In this document: piece by piece, positions 15,596 through 25,035 of the stretch
Numbering within the stretch: position 1 is the stretch's first letter
How the letters are laid out: each line of letters begins with the position of its first letter
Origin: Saprospirales bacterium
GTDB taxonomy: Bacteria > Bacteroidota > Bacteroidia > Chitinophagales > Saprospiraceae
NCBI GenBank assembly: GCA_016703765.1
Contig: JADJBL010000011.1
Coordinates: 1-64,000, forward strand
DNA: 64,000 bases
Direction: 5' to 3'
Position numbers and translations under genes: made by a program
Notes under the pieces: generated by a model
Databases searched by the model: none
What the model saw: only the letters and a program-made list of their open reading frames with translations
Told to the model about the DNA's origin: nothing

Positions 15596-18268
15596 ATGTA
15601 CCGCATTGCCCTCCCCCTGCTGGGCTTGTTTTTGAGCCTGGGCATGTCCCGCGCGCAAGACGCCTTGCTCTCCCCGGCCGATTTTCTGAAGCACCCCTAC
15701 GGCGGGCAATTTACCCCTCACCATCAGGTGGTCGACTACGTGGAATACATCGCCCGCGAAAGCGAAAGAGTGGAACTGCTCACGTACGGATATACCCACG
15801 AGGGCAGACCCCTGCTCCTGGCCTTTATTTCGAGCCCCGCCAACCTGACCCGGCTCGAAGAGATCCGCCAAAACCACCTCCGGCAGGCGGGCTTCCTCGA
15901 CGGGGTGGCCATCAATGAAAGTCCTGTCGCCATCGTCTGGCTCAGCTTCGGCGTGCACGGCAACGAAGCGGGCGCCACCGAAAGCTCCATGGGCGTGCTG
16001 CATGCTCTGGCCGACCCCGGCCATGCGGAAACGGGAAAATACCTGGAAAACACCCTGGTCATACTCGACCCCGCCGTCAATCCCGACGGCAATAACCGCT
16101 ATACCAACTGGTACCGCCAGGTGGCCCCACTGGAAGCCGACCCCCTCGAATTTACCCGCGAACACCAGGAGCCCTGGCCCGGAGGCCGCGAAAACCACTA
16201 CCTGTTCGACCTCAACCGCGATTGGGCCTGGGGAACCCAGTCGGAGACCCGCGACCGGCTCGAACAGTACCAGCGCTGGCTGCCCCATATCCACGTGGAC
16301 TACCACGAGCAGATGCCCAACGACCCCTATTACTTCGCCCCCGGCGCCGAACCCTATCACCCCGCCATCACCCAGTGGCAAAGAGATTTCCAGGTGGAGA
16401 TCGGCAAAAACAACGCCTCCTATTTCGACCGCGAGGGCTGGCTCTACTTTACCCGCGAATATTTCGACCTCTTTTACCCCGGATACGGCGATACCTATCC
16501 CACCTTCGCCGGGGCCATCGGCATGACCTACGAGCAGGCGGGCCACGGCAGGTCCGGCAGGTCCATCGAACTCGAAAACGGCGATACCCTCACCCTGGCC
16601 GACCGAATCGACCACCATACCACCACGGCCCTTTCGACCGTGGAAATCGCATCCCGGAACGCCCAGGGACTGGTCAGGCAGTTTGTGGAGTTTTACAACC
16701 GCTCCCGCACCAACCCGCCGGGTCCTTTCAAATCCTTCGTCATCCGGGCTTCCAATCCGCCGGACCAGCTCCGGGCATTCACCCGGTTTTTGGATATGCA
16801 TCAAATCGCTTACGGAAAAGCGGGCAAGAGGCGATCCCTCGAAGCGTACGACTACCTGACGGGCGCAACCTATACCACAGCCATTTCCGACGAGGACCTG
16901 GTCGTTTCGGCCTACCAACCTGCTGGCGCCCTGGCACAGGTGCTCCTGGAGCCCGTGGCCTCCCTTTCCGATTCGCTGACCTACGACATTACGGCCTGGT
17001 CGGCCATCCTGGCCTATGGCTTCGACGCCCTGGCCCTCGCCACCCGGCTGGAACCCGAAGCCCCCTGGCAGCCGCTTCCCTATCAGAAAGGCAATTGGCC
17101 CGAACAGGCGCCCTATGCGTTTCTCCTGCCCTGGACCTCGGTCGAAGACGCCCGCTTTTTGGGTAGCCTGCTCCGGGAAGGGATCGTCGTGCGGGTAGCT
17201 ACCAAGCCTTTTCGCATCGATGGCCGGGATTACGAGCGCGGCACGTTGGTCATTACCAGGGCCGACAACCGGAAATGGGAGGGTTTTCACCGGCAGGTCA
17301 AGTCGCTTGCCGAAGCCGGGGAGCGCAACCTGGTGGCCATCGGCTCCGGCTTCGTGGAAACGGGTTTCGACTTCGGCTCCGAATCCATGCGCCTTTTGCG
17401 CTCGCCGAAGATCGCACTCATCGCGCCGGCAGGCGCCGACCCGGATGCCTTCGGGAGCGCCTGGTATTATTTCGAACAAGTGCTGCAATACCCCGTATCG
17501 ATCCTCGATGCCTCTGGCTTCCATCCTTCGAAGCTGGAGGGAATGGACCTGCTCATCCTGCCCGACGGCTACTACTCCTGGGACGAAAATATCAGAAGCA
17601 GGCTGGCCGATTGGCTCCGCTCGGGCGGAAAGGTGATCGCCATCGGCAGGGCCCTCGACTGGTTGCAGTATGTGGGCGGCGTGCACCTGACCGTGGCCGA
17701 CACGACCCCGAAAGTCGAGAAACCGGAGGAGAAAATACCGGAAAGGTATGAGGAGCGCGAACGGAATGCCCTTTCCAAGCAAATTCCGGGCGCCATTTTT
17801 AAAGCCGTGGTCGACAATTCCCACCCCGTCGGTTTTGGGATTCCGGACTCCTATTTCACCCTGAAAAGGGGGGCCCGTGCGTTTTCTTATCTCGAAAAGG
17901 CAGGCAACGTAGCCTACCTCGAAGAAGAACCGTTTTCGCTGGGCTTTGTGGGTTCTGAGGCGAAGCTCAAGGTGAAGAAAACGCTGGTCTTGGGCGCCGA
18001 GGCCATCGGAAAAGGCTCGGCGGTGTATTTCGTAGACGACCCCCTCTTCCGCGGTTTTTGGCACAGTGGCCACCTCCTCTTCGCCAATGCGGTTTTTTTC
18101 GGGGATTGTAAGTTGTTTGTATTTTTGACAAGCAGGCGCTCAGTCAAATTATTTGATGATGTAAATATATCCTTTGATTTTACCGCCAAGACGCAAAGAC
18201 CGCTAAGAGGACACAAATATTCTTTGCGGTTTTCTTTGCGCCTTAGCGTCTTTGCGGTTCATTCTTGA
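15596..18268 (+). CDS. M14 family zinc carboxypeptidase-like exoprotein
   Basis: Starting at ATG 15596 gives a signal peptide (MYRIALPLLGLFLSLGMSRAQ). The M14 peptidase domain covers about residues 35-360, with zinc ligands His121 and Glu124 in GVHGNEAGATES and a later His in HVDYHEQ. A long C-terminal region follows, with a glutamine-amidotransferase-like segment (MDLLILPDGYYSW). The family normally ends near the HLLFANAVFF motif at about residue 833. Here the frame runs on for about 60 residues through intergenic repeat L, and inserting one T in the T-run near 18095-18101 would give an early TAA. The true C-terminus is therefore probably near 18110. Confidence 0.85.
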   Translation: MYRIALPLLGLFLSLGMSRAQDALLSPADFLKHPYGGQFTPHHQVVDYVEYIARESERVELLTYGYTHEGRPLLLAFISSPANLTRLEEIRQNHLRQAGFLDGVAINESPVAIVWLSFGVHGNEAGATESSMGVLHALADPGHAETGKYLENTLVILDPAVNPDGNNRYTNWYRQVAPLEADPLEFTREHQEPWPGGRENHYLFDLNRDWAWGTQSETRDRLEQYQRWLPHIHVDYHEQMPNDPYYFAPGAEPYHPAITQWQRDFQVEIGKNNASYFDREGWLYFTREYFDLFYPGYGDTYPTFAGAIGMTYEQAGHGRSGRSIELENGDTLTLADRIDHHTTTALSTVEIASRNAQGLVRQFVEFYNRSRTNPPGPFKSFVIRASNPPDQLRAFTRFLDMHQIAYGKAGKRRSLEAYDYLTGATYTTAISDEDLVVSAYQPAGALAQVLLEPVASLSDSLTYDITAWSAILAYGFDALALATRLEPEAPWQPLPYQKGNWPEQAPYAFLLPWTSVEDARFLGSLLREGIVVRVATKPFRIDGRDYERGTLVITRADNRKWEGFHRQVKSLAEAGERNLVAIGSGFVETGFDFGSESMRLLRSPKIALIAPAGADPDAFGSAWYYFEQVLQYPVSILDASGFHPSKLEGMDLLILPDGYYSWDENIRSRLADWLRSGGKVIAIGRALDWLQYVGGVHLTVADTTPKVEKPEEKIPERYEERERNALSKQIPGAIFKAVVDNSHPVGFGIPDSYFTLKRGARAFSYLEKAGNVAYLEEEPFSLGFVGSEAKLKVKKTLVLGAEAIGKGSAVYFVDDPLFRGFWHSGHLLFANAVFFGDCKLFVFLTSRRSVKLFDDVNISFDFTAKTQRPLRGHKYSLRFSLRLSVFAVHS
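18179..18266. repeat. Tandem-unit hairpin L (CGCAAAGAC type)
   Basis: The left arm is CGCCAAGACGCAAAGACC then GCTAAGAGG. The right arm holds TTTGCGGTT, TTCTTTGCG, CCTTAGCGT and CTTTGCGGTT. The units are about 9 nt. It lies between the M14 peptidase and fahA, inside the probably spurious C-terminal extension of the peptidase frame. Confidence 0.8.
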
Positions 18269-18273
18269 ATTTT

Positions 18274-19539
18274 ATGATCCAAGCCAATGACCCCTCGCTG
18301 AAAACATGGCTCGAAGTTCCCGAGGGGAGCGATTTCCCTATTCAGAACCTTCCTTTCGGGGTTTTCCGGACCCAAAGCAATCCCGCGCCGCGGCTATGCA
18401 CCGCTATTGGGGATTACGTGATCGACCTCTCGGTCCTGAACTTTTTGTCCGTTTTCGACGAGCTGGATTTTCCGCCGGAAGTGTTTTTGTCCTCGTCTAT
18501 CAATAATCTTATGGCCTTGGGCAGGCCTAAGGCCCTGCAGTTGCGCAACCGCCTGGCCGATTTATTCCACGAAGGGAATACCGAGATCAGGGATAGCGCT
18601 TGGCATTATCTCCACCCCGTCGAAAAAGTGGAGTTGCTGCTCCCGGTTCAGATCGGGGACTATACCGATTTCTATTCCAGCATCGAGCACGCCACCAACG
18701 TGGGCTCGATGTTTCGCGATCCCGCCAACGCCCTGCTCCCCAACTGGCGGCACTTGCCGGTGGGGTACCACGGCCGGGCTTCCTCCATCGTGGTGTCCGG
18801 CACGCCGATCCGCCGGCCCAAGGGGCAAACCCGTCCCAAAGACGAGGAGCCGCCGGTTTTCGGGCCCAGCCGCCAACTCGACTTCGAGCTGGAGACGGCT
18901 TTCGTCATCGGAAAAGAAACTGCGCTCGGCCAATCCGTCTCCACCTCCGAAGCAGAGGACCATATTTTCGGAATGCTCCTCTTCAACGACTGGTCGGCCA
19001 GGGATATCCAGAAATGGGAATACGTGCCCCTCGGGCCTTTTCTGTCAAAAAATTTCGGATCCACCGTTTCGCCCTGGGTCGTCACCCTCGACGCCCTGGA
19101 ACCCTTTCGGGTAAAGGGGCCGGAGCAGGAACCCAGTCCCTTGCCCTACCTGCAATTTCAGGGAAAAAAGAACTACGATATCCGGCTGGAAGTGGCTATC
19201 CGCACAGCGGCCGGCGCCGAAAAGACGGTTTGCCGCTCCAATTTTCAATACATGTACTGGAATATGTGCCAGCAACTGGCCCACCACACCGTCAACGGCT
19301 GCAATCTCCGGGTGGGAGATCTCTGCGCCTCCGGCACCATCAGCGGCCCGACCCCCGACTCCTACGGATCGATGCTCGAACTCGCCTGGAAAGGGACCCG
19401 CCCGATCGACATGCCCGACGGCTCTATCCGCACCTTTATCCAGGACGGAGACACGGTCATCGTCAAGGGCTTTGCGGAAAAAGACGGCCTTCGCATCGGG
19501 TTTGGGGAAGCGAAGGGAGAGGTGCTGCCCGCTTTTTAG
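18274..19539 (+). CDS. fahA: Fumarylacetoacetase
   Basis: The 421-residue enzyme hydrolyses fumarylacetoacetate to fumarate and acetoacetate, the last step of tyrosine breakdown. It shows the N-terminal FAH domain (FPIQNLPFGVFR), the metal site DYTDFYSSIEHATNVG, catalytic region LPVGYHGRASSIVVSG, DFELE, FNDWSARDIQKWEYVPLGPF and the end motif CASGTISGPTPDSYGSMLEL. ATG 18274 is preferred over the TTG three codons earlier. No other tyrosine-degradation genes are in the window. Its TAG stop codon is the first element of hairpin C. Confidence 0.95.
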   Translation: MIQANDPSLKTWLEVPEGSDFPIQNLPFGVFRTQSNPAPRLCTAIGDYVIDLSVLNFLSVFDELDFPPEVFLSSSINNLMALGRPKALQLRNRLADLFHEGNTEIRDSAWHYLHPVEKVELLLPVQIGDYTDFYSSIEHATNVGSMFRDPANALLPNWRHLPVGYHGRASSIVVSGTPIRRPKGQTRPKDEEPPVFGPSRQLDFELETAFVIGKETALGQSVSTSEAEDHIFGMLLFNDWSARDIQKWEYVPLGPFLSKNFGSTVSPWVVTLDALEPFRVKGPEQEPSPLPYLQFQGKKNYDIRLEVAIRTAAGAEKTVCRSNFQYMYWNMCQQLAHHTVNGCNLRVGDLCASGTISGPTPDSYGSMLELAWKGTRPIDMPDGSIRTFIQDGDTVIVKGFAEKDGLRIGFGEAKGEVLPAF

Positions 19540-19626
19540 TTTAGGGGGTTTAGGAAGTTTAGAAGGTTTAGTCTTTTAATGCTGACTAAACCTCCTAAAC
19601 CCTCTAAACATCCTAAACCCTTTAAA
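19540..19626. repeat. Stop-anchored tandem-unit hairpin C (9-nt units)
   Basis: The left units GTTTAGGGG, GTTTAGGAA, GTTTAGAAG and GTTTAGTC are followed by a short loop and GACTAAACC, TCCTAAACC, CTCTAAACA, TCCTAAACC. It starts in the fahA stop codon. The six-base core pairs exactly, while the purine triplets between cores vary and pair imperfectly. Confidence 0.85.
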
Positions 19627-19640
19627 AAAGGTGATTCATT

Positions 19641-21092
19641 ATGGTAAAAAAAATCCTCCTCGCTCTAACGCCCTTACTTGTCTTCCACTCTGCCTGGGCG
19701 CAAAACCCTCTCCAGACGGCTCTTCACGCCTGGGTGGCAGACGAAGAGCTGGAGCGAGCCGGCGTCAGCATTACCATTATCGACACGGAGACCCGGCAGG
19801 TGGCGGGGAGCTGGGATCCGCATGCCTTGCTCACTCCCGCCTCTTCCCTGAAAATACTCGCCACTTCGACGGCCCTGGCCCTGCTGGGAGGGGACTACCG
19901 GTTTAAGACCGAGCTCCAGTACGAAGGATGGATCGACGCGGGAGGAACCCTGCACGGCAATTTATACATCAAGGGATACGGCGATCCGGTGCTGGGGTCG
20001 GACCAGATGGCGGAGGCGGACGACCTGGACGCGGTGATGCAGGCCTTTCAACAGGCTGTTTCGGCGGCGGGTATCCGCAGGATAGAAGGATCGGTGGTTG
20101 GCGACGCTTCCTGGTTTTCCGGCCCACCGGCCCCGGATAGCTGGCTCGAACAGGATGCGGGCAATTATTACGGCGCCGGCGCCTGGGCACTGAACATCCA
20201 CGAGAACCTGTACTATCTGCCTTTTCAGCAAAATCCGAAACTGAACGGCCAGCCCAAAATACTCGATCCCTACCCTCCTATTCCGCAGTTGAGCTTTGCC
20301 AATGAGGTGCGCTCTGCTTCCAAAGGCTCGGGCGATAATGCCTATATCTTCGGAGGGCCCTACGACTATTCCTGTCCGGTTAAAGGCACCATTCCGCTGG
20401 GCGCCGGGACATTCAGGATCAAGGGCGCCGTGCCCGATCCCCCGCTGCTTGCGGCTCAATTGCTCAACAAGACCCTGATCATGGGGGGCATCGACGTGGT
20501 CAAAGCGCCGTTGGCCAAAACGGAGGCAGGCGGGGCGGAACGCAAGGTGATCTTTACCCATTATTCACCTTCCCTGCAGAAGATCGTGGAGCGCGCCAAC
20601 CAGGAAAGCGTCAACCTGTATTGCGAGGTGCTGTTGCTGGCCCTTGGGAAAAAGAAGTACGGAGAAGGAACCCGCCAGGCGGGGCTCCGGGCGGTTATGG
20701 AAACCTGGGCAGACCGGGGTATTTCCCTCGAAGCCAGCCCACTCATCGACGGAAGCGGCCTGTCTTTGGGCAACCGGGTGAGCAGCTATCAGATGGCGCA
20801 GATCATGCGCAAGATCTACTCCGATCCGCAACTCTGGCCTCTATTCGGCCCTTCCCTACCCGTAGCCGGGAAGACCGGAACCCTGGCCGATCTGCTGAAA
20901 GGCACGGCCGGAGAGGGGCGGGTTCAGGCCAAGAGCGGATCGATGAAAACCGTGCGCTCCTACACCGGCATCGTTCGGGCAAAGAGCGGCCGGGTGCTGG
21001 CTTTCAGTATGATCGCCAACGGCTTTTCCTGTTCGGGCTACGAGATGCGAAAAAAGATGGAGCAGCTCATGCTCCGGATGGTGCAGGAATAG
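19641..21092 (+). CDS. dacB: D-alanyl-D-alanine carboxypeptidase/endopeptidase, PBP4 (DacB) family
   Basis: The 483-residue periplasmic protein has a signal peptide ending at residues 20-21 (AWAQ). The nucleophile Ser68 and Lys71 sit in PASSLK, SVN forms the second motif (QESVNLYCE) and KSG the third (VQAKSGSMKT). The insertion domain typical of class C penicillin-binding proteins lies between the first two. It cleaves the terminal D-Ala or cross-bridges of peptidoglycan. Length agrees with the family. Confidence 0.93.
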   Translation: MVKKILLALTPLLVFHSAWAQNPLQTALHAWVADEELERAGVSITIIDTETRQVAGSWDPHALLTPASSLKILATSTALALLGGDYRFKTELQYEGWIDAGGTLHGNLYIKGYGDPVLGSDQMAEADDLDAVMQAFQQAVSAAGIRRIEGSVVGDASWFSGPPAPDSWLEQDAGNYYGAGAWALNIHENLYYLPFQQNPKLNGQPKILDPYPPIPQLSFANEVRSASKGSGDNAYIFGGPYDYSCPVKGTIPLGAGTFRIKGAVPDPPLLAAQLLNKTLIMGGIDVVKAPLAKTEAGGAERKVIFTHYSPSLQKIVERANQESVNLYCEVLLLALGKKKYGEGTRQAGLRAVMETWADRGISLEASPLIDGSGLSLGNRVSSYQMAQIMRKIYSDPQLWPLFGPSLPVAGKTGTLADLLKGTAGEGRVQAKSGSMKTVRSYTGIVRAKSGRVLAFSMIANGFSCSGYEMRKKMEQLMLRMVQE

Positions 21093-21094
21093 TT

Positions 21095-21121
21095 TTTGGC
21101 CTTCGTTTTTCATTACCTTTG
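21095..21121 (+). promoter_or_regulatory. Candidate promoter for the methyltransferase lipoprotein
   Basis: TTTG at 21095-21098 and TACCTTTG at 21114-21121 resemble the -33 and -7 boxes, but the 15-nt spacer is short. The ATG follows 17 nt after the -7 box. Confidence 0.45.
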
Positions 21122-21138
21122 CACAAACAACGCCCGGC

Positions 21139-21858
21139 ATGAACGCTGCTTCTTTTGTCACCCTGCTCGCTTTGCTCACCGGATTGATTGCCTGCGGAAA
21201 CGGCGCCGACCCCAACACCCAAATCGAGGACCCTTTCCAGGATACGACCCTGGCGGTTGATATTCCTTCGGCAGGCGAAGAAAGCACTTTTGAAGAACGG
21301 GTGGCTACCTACGAAGCCAAGGATCGCGTATTCTGGCAAAAACCAGATCTGGTGATCGACCGGCTCGGGGACCTGTCGCAAAAGACCGTGGCGGATATCG
21401 GCGCGGGTTCGGGATATTTTGCACGCCGATTGGCCTCGAAGGCCAAACACATCATAGCCATCGACATCGACGAGCAGTTCATCCAGTTCATGGACAGCAT
21501 CAAACTGGTGGAACTGCCTGTGGAGGCGCAGTCCCGCTTTGAAACCAGGCTGGCTACGCCCGAGGATTCCAAATTGCGCCCCGAAGAAGCCGACGTGGTG
21601 ATCATCGTCAACACCTACATCTACATCCCAAAACGGGTGGAATATCTGGCCCGCCTCAAGCAGGGATTGAAGAAAGGGGGAACGATCGTGATCGTCGATT
21701 TCAAGAAAAAGCGCATGCCCGTACAAACTCCTCCGGACAAGTTGAGGCTTCCCCTTCACCAGGTGGAAAACGAACTGGAAGAGGCCGGCTATACCTGGCT
21801 GGCATCCGATGATACGTCGCTGGATTACCAATACATCGTGATCGGCGAACGGCGCTAA
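21139..21858 (+). CDS. Lipoprotein with class I SAM-dependent methyltransferase domain
   Basis: The 239-residue product has a lipoprotein signal (lipobox LIAC, Cys19), then a Rossmann methyltransferase fold. Motif I is VADIGAGSGYFARRLA, the acidic motif II IIAIDIDEQFI, motif post-I ADVVIIVNTYIYI, and a later LKKGGTIVIVDFKKKR. SAM is cytosolic in bacteria, so a lipid-anchored periplasmic methyltransferase is puzzling. It may be noncatalytic, or the signal may be misread. It overlaps no neighbour and converges on the acyl-CoA ligase with a 6-bp gap. Confidence 0.75.
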   Translation: MNAASFVTLLALLTGLIACGNGADPNTQIEDPFQDTTLAVDIPSAGEESTFEERVATYEAKDRVFWQKPDLVIDRLGDLSQKTVADIGAGSGYFARRLASKAKHIIAIDIDEQFIQFMDSIKLVELPVEAQSRFETRLATPEDSKLRPEEADVVIIVNTYIYIPKRVEYLARLKQGLKKGGTIVIVDFKKKRMPVQTPPDKLRLPLHQVENELEEAGYTWLASDDTSLDYQYIVIGERR

Positions 21859-21864
21859 ACTTGC

Positions 21865-23567
21865 TCAGGCGGTTTCCACCATGGCTGCTTTGCGCAATCC
21901 GAGTTCTTCGATACTGGTTTCCCGCATTTTGAACTTCTGCACTTTGCCCGTCACGGTAAGCGGAAACTCTGCCGTGAACTTGAAGTATTTCGGGATTTTG
22001 AAGTGGGTGATCTTGCCTTTGCAGAAAGCGATCATCTCCTCCGCATCTGCGCTTTCCCCTTCCTTGAGTTTGATCCAGGCCATGACCTCCTCGCCGTATT
22101 TTTCGTCGGGCACCCCGATCACCTGTACGTCCTGTACTTTGGGGTGGGTAAAGAAAAATTCTTCGATTTCCCTCGGGTAGATATTTTCTCCCCCCCGAAT
22201 GATCATGTCTTTGATCCGGCCTACGATCTTGATATAGCCGCTTTCGTCGAGGGTAGCCAGGTCGCCGGAGTGCATCCAGCGGGCGGGGTCGATCGCTTCT
22301 CGGGTTTTTTCTTCGTCATTCCAATATCCGAGCATTACGCTGTATCCGCGGGTGCATAGTTCGCCGGGAATGCCGAGCGGAACGGTCAGGCCCGTGACCG
22401 GGTCGATGATCTTGATTTCCAGGTGCGGGTGGATCTGTCCGACGGTGCTCACCTGTTTTTCGAGGGAGGTGTCGGGGCGCGTCTGAGTGCTCACCGGGCT
22501 GGTTTCGGTCATGCCGTAGCCGATCTGAACTTCGGACATGTGCATGGCGGTCTGCACCCGTTTCATGACCTCGATGGGGCAGGGCGACCCGGCCATGACG
22601 CCGGTGCGGAGGCTGCTCAGGTCGAAGCGGTCGAATTCCGGATGTTCGAGCTCGGCGATGAACATGGTGGGTACGCCCAGCACGGCTGTGGCTTTTTCAT
22701 CCTGCACTGCTTGTAGTACGGCGCCGGCTTCAAAACCCTCGCAGGGATAGATCATGGTGGCGCCGTGGGTGATGCAGCCCAGGTTTCCCAACACCATGCC
22801 GAAGCAGTGGTACAGGGGCACGGGGATGATCAGGCGATCGCGGTGGCTGAACCGCATGGTCTCGGCCACGAAGAAGGCGTTGTTGAGAATATTGTGGTGG
22901 CTGAGCGTGGCGCCTTTCGGGCGGCCGGTGGTGCCGCTGGTGTACTGTATATTGATGGGATCGTCGAAGGAGAGTTGTTTGCCGCGGCTGGCGAGCTCTT
23001 CGGCGGCGACGCCGTTGGAAAGCTCGATAAATTCTCTCCAGGTCCAGGTTCCGGGGATCTTCTCCGCGCTGAGGTGAACGATGGTGCGAAGCTCGGGAAA
23101 GCGCTCCGAGTGGAGTTTCCCGGGGTTGGAATGCGAAAGTTCGGGGGCCAGATCCTGGATCATTTTTACATACTCCGAGGACTTAAAGCGATCGGCCGTT
23201 ACGACCAGCTTGCAGCCGGAATGTTGGAGTGCGTATTCCAGTTCGTGAAGGCGATAACTCGGGTTGATGTTGACCAGGATAGCGCCGACCTTGGCGGAGG
23301 CCAGTTGCATCACGGTCCATTCGAGCAATTGGGCGACCAGATGCCGACGCGGTCGCCTTTCTGAATCTTCTTGGCTAACAGCGCTCTTGCGCAGGCGTCC
23401 ACCTGCTGATGAAGCATAGAATAAGTCCAACGGATATTTTGAAAGGGAACTACGAGTGCTTCGTTTTCAGGAAAGCGCTCTACCATTTCGTCGAAAAAAT
23501 CGCCAATGGTCTGTCCCATAAGGGGTATTTCCCCGCTCCCACAGACATAACTTAATTTCCGTTTCAT
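21865..23567 (-). CDS. AMP-forming fatty-acyl/acyl-CoA ligase; frameshifted as sequenced
   Basis: The enzyme activates a carboxylic acid with ATP and transfers it to CoA. It is about 567 residues when joined. The N-terminal part ends [12 protein letters not shown]; the rest resumes [24 protein letters not shown] in another frame, so one base is missing at about 23322. The P-loop [65 protein letters not shown] and the terminal [10 protein letters not shown] lysine region are all present. The sequence is closest in style to medium/long-chain ligases of the FadD/AcsA type. Chain length cannot be judged. Confidence 0.88.
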
Positions 23568-23828
23568 ATTTAAGGCATTATTTAGCCCAAGAAACGAAAT
23601 ATAATTTTCCGGTCCGCTGATCTTTGTTTTTGCGCCGGGTGATTTTTGTCAGTTATAGTTAAGTTAAAAGTGGGGTGTTTAGGTATATTTTTGACAGCTG
23701 GCCGACAGTGCACTTGAACTGTGAGTACTTTTTGCATAATTTGAAATTTTATTGAAATTCTCCCCCATTTAAAAAAGGGCCGCGCGCACCAAAAAAGCGG
23801 AAATTCTTCGTTAGTACGTTTTAAATGC

Positions 23829-24932
23829 ATGACTATGAAACAATACGGGCTCATCCTCGGGTTCTCCATGTTATTTTCCGCGGCGTTAAGCACTACCCTA
23901 ACCTATTACCTGTTTCGCCATTGGTGGATCAAGGAAGTGGAAGCGTATACCGAGCCGGCTGAGTCCAATTCCTACCGGCCGGTGCTGACCGACACGCGCA
24001 GCAATGTTTGGGCGGCCCCGGAAGACTTTGTGGCCATTTCCGAAAGAGTGACCTCCTCGGTGGTCAACGTGCAGGTTTTCGACGGGGTATCCCCGCTGGG
24101 AGGAGGCTCGGGCGTCGTCCTGACTTCCGATGGATATATCGTGACCAATTACCACGTCATCGAAGGCGCCACGCGCATTCAGGTGACCCTCAACGATAAG
24201 CGGGAACTGGCCGCCAAGGTCATCGGCTCCGATCCCAGCACCGACCTGGCCCTGCTAAAAGTCCGCTCAACCGGACTAAGGCCCGTTTCCTTCGGCGATT
24301 CGGACGATGTCCAGATCGGAGAATGGGCCCTGGCGATCGGCAACCCCTTCAACCTGACCTCTACGGTGACGGCGGGAATCGTGAGCGCTAAAGCCCGCAA
24401 TATTAATATTCTATCCGGCACCTATGCCATCGAGAGCTTTATCCAGACCGATGCCGCCGTCAATCCCGGCAACAGCGGTGGCGCGCTGGTCAACGACCGG
24501 GGCGAGCTGATCGGTATCAACTCGGCGATCATGTCGGAAGGAGGGAGTTATGAAGGGTATTCCTTTGCCATCCCCGCCAACCTGGTGAGCAAAGTGGTCA
24601 GCGACCTGAGAGATTACGGAAAGGTGCAGCGAGCCCTGTTGGGCGTCAATATCGCGGAGGTCAACGAGTTTGTGGCCCGCGATCTCAATCTTCCGAATAT
24701 CTCCGGTGTACTCGTGCGCAGCGTGACCCCCGGCAGTTCCGCAGAAGAAGCCGGAATCCTCCCGGGCGATGTGATCCTCAAGGTCAACGGCATCCGGACT
24801 AACTCTGTGCCCGAATTGCAGGAACAAGTAGCCCGTTTCCGCCCCGGCGACGCCATTACTCTGGAGTATGTCAGGGCCGGAAAGCAGTATACTAAAGAGA
24901 ATATATTGCTCAAGGGCCTGGCTGGGAATTAG
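23829..24932 (+). CDS. HtrA/DegQ-like trypsin-type serine protease with PDZ domain
   Basis: The 367-residue protein has a single N-terminal membrane segment (residues 7-30), a protease domain with His109 (TNYHV), Asp139 (STDLALLK) and Ser216 (GNSGGAL), then one PDZ domain (about 265-360). This is the membrane-anchored DegS/HtrA layout, used for quality control or signalling in the periplasm. A second ATG two codons later (23835) is equally possible as a start. It converges on ackA-pduL across hairpin D. Confidence 0.92.
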   Translation: MTMKQYGLILGFSMLFSAALSTTLTYYLFRHWWIKEVEAYTEPAESNSYRPVLTDTRSNVWAAPEDFVAISERVTSSVVNVQVFDGVSPLGGGSGVVLTSDGYIVTNYHVIEGATRIQVTLNDKRELAAKVIGSDPSTDLALLKVRSTGLRPVSFGDSDDVQIGEWALAIGNPFNLTSTVTAGIVSAKARNINILSGTYAIESFIQTDAAVNPGNSGGALVNDRGELIGINSAIMSEGGSYEGYSFAIPANLVSKVVSDLRDYGKVQRALLGVNIAEVNEFVARDLNLPNISGVLVRSVTPGSSAEEAGILPGDVILKVNGIRTNSVPELQEQVARFRPGDAITLEYVRAGKQYTKENILLKGLAGN

Positions 24933-24962
24933 AGTTAAGGAATAGTCCTTGTGATGAATACA

Positions 24963-25033
24963 GTTTAAATGGTTTAGAGGGTTTAGAGAGTTTAGTTCGC
25001 TAAACCTTCTAAACCCTCTAAACTTTCTAAACT
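24963..25033. repeat. Tandem-unit hairpin D (9-nt units)
   Basis: The left units are GTTTAAATG, GTTTAGAGG, GTTTAGAGA and GTTTAGTT; the right arm is CTAAACCTT, CTAAACCCT, CTAAACTTT and CTAAACTCTTC. On the minus strand the first GTTTAAGTG unit is the last codons and stop of the acetate kinase fusion gene. Confidence 0.85.
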
Positions 25034-25035
25034 CT

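Noticed and set aside
15581..18073. 830-residue open frame on the minus strand
   Set aside because: Antisense to the M14 peptidase gene, which has clear zinc motifs and a signal peptide. The antisense product is low-complexity Gly/Val/His-rich.
19540..19626. CRISPR-like array from the regularly spaced GTTTAG units
   Set aside because: Units are 9 nt with 3-nt variable parts and the array is mirrored; there are no 25-40-nt repeats or spacers and no cas genes.
23568..23893. Small minus-strand frame upstream of the HtrA-like gene
   Set aside because: It overlaps the HtrA-like coding start antisense, has no recognised motif, and lies in an AT-rich promoter gap.
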